Assembly: GCA_049296795.1 (NCBI GenBank)
Contig: JBAQTC010000015.1
Location: 124,001-188,000, forward strand
From: CAXNKH01 sp049296795
GTDB lineage: Bacteria > Pseudomonadota > Gammaproteobacteria > Burkholderiales > Burkholderiaceae_C
Reading direction: 5' to 3'
Length of the DNA stretch: 64,000 nt
The translations under genes and the position numbers were made by a program. The notes beneath the pieces were generated by a model. The model was not told the origin of the DNA and did no database searches. It saw nothing but the letters and a program-made list of their open reading frames with translations. This document shows positions 61,163-64,000 of the stretch, piece by piece (the stretch's first letter is position 1; every line of letters begins with the position of its first letter).

Positions 61163-62140
61163 GTGCCGGTGAAGCAGTTGAATTGTTTTTGGGTGGTCGT
61201 TGTTTCGGTGTTGTTCAATCCTTTTTCGCTACAGGCTCAAGAGAGTTCCTGGCCGCAACATGCCGTGAAGGTGGTGGTGCCTTATGCAGCAGGAGGTAGT
61301 TCAGACGCCCTCGGTCGTATCGTGTCGGCGGGCTTGACCGAGGTCTTCAAACAATCTTTTGTGGTTGAAAATCGGGGTGGGGCCGGCGGAATGTTGGGTT
61401 CGCAACTCGTGGCGAAAACCGCACCGGACGGTTATAACCTGCTCGTTTCTGGAGTGGCATCGCATGTGATTGCCCCCACTGAAAACCCCAAGAATTACGA
61501 CCCGATCAAGGATTTCACCCATATCGCCATGTTGGGGGGGCCACCCATCGTTTTTGCCATCAACGCCAATGTGCCTGCTAGCGACTTAAAAAGTTTCATT
61601 GCCCTGGCTCAGCGCAGTCCCAAATCATTTAGCTGGGGCTCTCCGGGAAAAGGTACCCACGGTTACTTGATCGGAGAGGCGTTTGAAGTGATGAGTAAAA
61701 CGCCCATGGAACACATTGCCTACAAAGGGGCTGCGCCGGCGGTGGCTGATTTGCTCGCTGGGCATATCCCCGCATCGTTCACGACCTTGAGCACCGCTGG
61801 ACCGCATATCCATTCGGGAAAACTCAGAGCACTGGCCGTGACCTCCTCCAAACGTATGGCTGACTTTCCCCATGTCCCCACGTTCGCTGAATTGGGTTAT
61901 CCCAAACTGGTTGCTTTGACTTGGTTTTCCCTGTCTGGACCCGCAGGGATGAATCCGGTCCTGGTGGAGCGGATAAACCGGGAAGTCCGCAAAATCATGC
62001 AATCAGCGCAAGCTCGCGACATGCTGGCGAAAAACTCCATGGAAACTTTTGATTGGGATGTCCCGAGGTTCAATCAGTTTGTACTGGATGAGCTAAAGCA
62101 ATGGGCGCCCTTGATCAAGACGGTCAAAACGGATAATTGA
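61163..62140 (+). CDS. Bug-family (TctC-type) solute receptor
   Basis: A 325-residue receptor. A GTG start at 61163 stands 7 bases after AAAGGA and starts a signal peptide (LNCFWVVVVSVLFNPFSLQA). WPQHAVKVVVPYAAGGSSDALG, VVENRGGAGGMLGSQLV and AYKGAAPAVADLLAGHIPA are typical. It ends the ThDP-cytochrome c operon and may deliver or sense that enzyme's periplasmic substrate. No permease gene is present. Confidence 0.9.
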   Translation: MPVKQLNCFWVVVVSVLFNPFSLQAQESSWPQHAVKVVVPYAAGGSSDALGRIVSAGLTEVFKQSFVVENRGGAGGMLGSQLVAKTAPDGYNLLVSGVASHVIAPTENPKNYDPIKDFTHIAMLGGPPIVFAINANVPASDLKSFIALAQRSPKSFSWGSPGKGTHGYLIGEAFEVMSKTPMEHIAYKGAAPAVADLLAGHIPASFTTLSTAGPHIHSGKLRALAVTSSKRMADFPHVPTFAELGYPKLVALTWFSLSGPAGMNPVLVERINREVRKIMQSAQARDMLAKNSMETFDWDVPRFNQFVLDELKQWAPLIKTVKTDN

Positions 62141-62152
62141 AACGGGCATTGC

Positions 62153-62182
62153 TCGGCAGGTCAGAAATCCTTTTCCTGCCGA
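62153..62182. terminator. Hairpin between convergent genes, possible terminator
   Basis: TCGGCAGG and CCTGCCGA form an 8-bp perfect stem with a 14-base loop that contains TTTT. It separates the Bug receptor gene from the convergent Rieske ferredoxin gene. There is no T run after the stem on the plus strand. Confidence 0.4.
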
Positions 62183-62500
62183 CTAGATTTCGATACTGAT
62201 TTCGTCAGCCACCAAGTTGGCTTTGTAGGTCTTGAGTGCAATGGTACAGGGCGCCAGGACCGGTTCGCCGGTTTTGATGTTAAACCCCCCATTATGAAAA
62301 TCACACTCCACCATGTCGTCCATAATCATCCCTTCTGAGAGTGAGCCCGGCCCATGGGTGCAAGTATCATCCGTTACAAAAAATTCGCCATCGAGGTTAA
62401 AGACAGCCAGCGTCAAGCCGTCTTTTTTTACCTTGATGGCCGTCCCATTGGCAACTGCAGAAGATTTGCAAAGGGCAAGGTGGCGACAGGGGGCTGACAT
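62183..62500 (-). CDS. Rieske [2Fe-2S] ferredoxin (oxygenase electron carrier)
   Basis: A 105-residue Rieske ferredoxin. Cluster ligands are CTH in TDDTCTHGPGSLS and CxxH in VECDFHNGGFN, followed by KTGEPVLAPC. I chose the ATG at 62500; a TTG at 62512 adds four residues. Such proteins feed electrons to ring-hydroxylating oxygenases, and an oxygenase alpha subunit gene lies divergently 137 bases away. Confidence 0.92.
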   Translation of the reverse strand: MSAPCRHLALCKSSAVANGTAIKVKKDGLTLAVFNLDGEFFVTDDTCTHGPGSLSEGMIMDDMVECDFHNGGFNIKTGEPVLAPCTIALKTYKANLVADEISIEI

Positions 62501-62560
62501 GAGAAATTCCAATTGACAAATAAGGGTTGCGATAATGAGATGTTAGCGTTGTTTCAAATC

Positions 62561-62577
62561 AAGGAACGTTGTTCCTT
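62561..62577. promoter_or_regulatory. Perfect 17-bp palindrome upstream of the Rieske oxygenase
   Basis: AAGGAAC-GTT-GTTCCTT lies between the divergent ferredoxin and oxygenase genes, next to the AT-rich TTTATAT that may be the oxygenase -10 region. GGAAC-N3-GTTCC cores are typical of IclR-family operators; no such regulator gene is in the window. Confidence 0.55.
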
Positions 62578-62636
62578 TATATGGAATATCGTGGTGCGCA
62601 TTTCGATGAATCAAGAGTTGAGGACGAGTTAGAACG

Positions 62637-63920
62637 ATGCTTAAAAAAGAACAAAACGATTTGCTGACACAAACGGGGCCCGGAACGCCTATGGGCGATT
62701 TGTTTCGCCGTTATTGGTTGCCGGCCTTGTTGTCAGAACAGTTGCCAACGCCTGATTGTGATCCCGTGCGCTTGGAGTTGTTGTCAGAGAAATTGCTAGC
62801 GTTTCGAGATAGCGCTGGGCAGCTCGGATTGATCGATGAATTTTGTGCGCATCGGGGTGTATCACTCTGGTTTGGCCGCAATGAGGAAGGGGGCTTGCGT
62901 TGCCCCTACCACGGCTGGAAGTACAACGTCAAAGGGGAATGTACGGAAGTGCCGTCAGAACCCGACAGTGGCTATTGCAAGCGGATCAAGCTAAAGTCTT
63001 ACCCCTTGATGGAGCGCGGTGGTGTCATCTGGGTTTACATGGGGCCAGAAAACAGGCGTCCTCCCTTACCAGAATATGAGTTCGCGACCGTTCCGATGGC
63101 GCAATCCTATATGTCCAAACGCTTGCAAGAGTCGAACTGGTTGCAAGCACTCGAAGGTGGCATCGATTCGAGTCATGTTTCTTTTTTACACAGTGCCAGT
63201 TTGAGTCGCGATCCGCTGTTCAAAGGCGCCAAGGGCAACAAGTACAACCTCAACGATCTGAGTCCGGTCTTTGAAGTGGTTGAGGCAGAAGGGGGTTTGC
63301 TGGTGGGGGCTCGTCGCAATGCCGAAGATGATCAGTACTACTGGCGTATCACGCCTTGGATCATGCCATGTTTTAGCATGGTGCCGCCTCGTGGCGATCA
63401 TCCGGTACACGGGCATTTTTGGGTTCCCATCAATGACCACAACTGCTGGACCTGGAGCTTTGACTACCATCCGACCCGCAGCTTGAGCGTTGCCGAGCGT
63501 CAGGCCATGGTTGATGGTGCGGGCATTCATGTGAAAGTCGATAAAGACTACCGGGCTTTACAGCGTAAGGAAAATGATTACCTGATGGACCGACAGGCCC
63601 AACGAGACAGGACGCTATACAGCGGCATCGAAGGTATTGGCATGCAAGATGCTTCATTGCAGGAGAGCATGGGAGCGATTCAAGATCGCACCAAGGAAAA
63701 TCTGGTCTCTACCGACAATGGCATCATCATGGCGCGGCAACGTTTGATGAAAGCTGCCAGAGCGCTGGCAGCTGATCCGGAATTTCGCTTGCCCGGACTC
63801 GATCCGGAACACCAGAAAATTAGATCGGTCGCGATATTGCTCAAGCGTGACCAGGCCTACAAAGAAGCGGCCAAAGAGGCTTTCCGTTCCGCGCCCGGAA
63901 AACCCCATGCATCGGTGTAA
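62637..63920 (+). CDS. Rieske non-haem iron oxygenase alpha subunit (phthalate dioxygenase-like)
   Basis: A 427-residue ring-hydroxylating oxygenase. The N-terminal Rieske cluster uses CAHRGVSLWFG and CPYHGWKYN (about 82-106). The catalytic iron site is in EGGIDSSHVSFLHS (Asp/His/His, about 178-191). The C-terminal extension and length match the homotrimeric phthalate/vanillate/chlorobenzoate group. Such enzymes hydroxylate or demethylate aromatic acids. It needs a reductase; a Rieske ferredoxin is encoded next door. Confidence 0.92.
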   Translation: MLKKEQNDLLTQTGPGTPMGDLFRRYWLPALLSEQLPTPDCDPVRLELLSEKLLAFRDSAGQLGLIDEFCAHRGVSLWFGRNEEGGLRCPYHGWKYNVKGECTEVPSEPDSGYCKRIKLKSYPLMERGGVIWVYMGPENRRPPLPEYEFATVPMAQSYMSKRLQESNWLQALEGGIDSSHVSFLHSASLSRDPLFKGAKGNKYNLNDLSPVFEVVEAEGGLLVGARRNAEDDQYYWRITPWIMPCFSMVPPRGDHPVHGHFWVPINDHNCWTWSFDYHPTRSLSVAERQAMVDGAGIHVKVDKDYRALQRKENDYLMDRQAQRDRTLYSGIEGIGMQDASLQESMGAIQDRTKENLVSTDNGIIMARQRLMKAARALAADPEFRLPGLDPEHQKIRSVAILLKRDQAYKEAAKEAFRSAPGKPHASV

Positions 63921-63969
63921 GCAAGTCATCCCACCTTCGTTTTAAAGCACCACCAAGCGATTGACCAAC

Positions 63970-64000
63970 ATGGAAAAAACATTCAAAGCCGCGGTGGCCT
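63970..64000 (+). CDS. Start of a possible further gene (cut by window edge)
   Basis: An ATG at 63970 opens a frame reading MEKTFKAAVA before the window ends, 49 bases after the oxygenase stop. Too little is visible to name a family, and no strong ribosome site precedes it. Confidence 0.35.
   Translation, partial: MEKTFKAAVA

Overview
The window looks like chromosomal DNA of a betaproteobacterium of the order Burkholderiales, most like Comamonadaceae. The signs are the zapA-6S RNA arrangement, four periplasmic receptors of the Bug/TctC type without their permeases, and dense accessory clusters for organic-acid and aromatic catabolism. I recognised no tRNA, rRNA, CRISPR array, insertion sequence or prophage. 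Genes are tightly packed, often with 4-base ATGA/GTGA overlaps.

Region by region. 0-1.2 kb: a TauE/SafE permease cut by the window edge, a 6S RNA gene, zapA and a ZapB-like coiled-coil gene. 1.2-6.3 kb: a cobalamin riboswitch with a terminator controls btuB-btuF-btuC-btuD (vitamin B12 uptake). 6.3-11.1 kb: a Bug receptor, endonuclease III, a class I/II aminotransferase, an unknown small protein, a glutathione S-transferase, an SUI1/YciH factor and a DUF2721 membrane protein. 11.1-16.3 kb: hydroxy-acid metabolism, with a D-threonine aldolase/D-hydroxyaspartate dehydratase-like enzyme opposite an Ldh2-type dehydrogenase, an MBL hydrolase, a solute-binding domain without signal peptide, and D-tartrate dehydratase.

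16.3-31.0 kb: a minus-strand run of 13 genes that reads as one operon. It holds an alpha/beta hydrolase, two paralogous amidohydrolases, a Liv-type ABC importer, a TIM-barrel protein, a flotillin, two SRPBCC proteins (one fused to a quinone oxidoreductase) and a VOC protein. The LivF ATPase is fused to a UPF0261 (Tm-1-like) domain, and the next gene encodes the TIM-barrel that is fused to UPF0261 in plant Tm-1. A divergent TetR gene faces the operon across a perfect 20-bp palindrome. This is the most unusual system in the window.

31.8-39.4 kb: a PhoD-type phosphatase and housekeeping genes serB, mfd, ispD and ispF, with an unexplained 640-base gap between mfd and ispD. 39.4-50.7 kb: a CMD-family protein, a hairpin-bearing intergenic region, then a second catabolic operon on the minus strand (CoxM-CoxS-CoxL-like molybdenum hydroxylase, hydrolase, enoyl-CoA hydratase family, CoxG, TauD dioxygenase, Bug receptor, alpha-hydroxy-acid oxidase) with a divergent LysR regulator.

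50.8-64 kb: a UbiD/UbiX decarboxylase operon, a PEP-mutase/isocitrate-lyase family enzyme with a Bug receptor, two class II aldolases, an AroE-like dehydrogenase, a Tat-exported thiamine-diphosphate enzyme with its own cytochrome c and Bug receptor, and a Rieske ferredoxin divergent from a Rieske ring-hydroxylating oxygenase across a perfect 17-bp palindrome. Together these suggest an organism that scavenges carboxylic and aromatic acids and regulates each cluster locally. The substrates of the main operons cannot be read from sequence alone.
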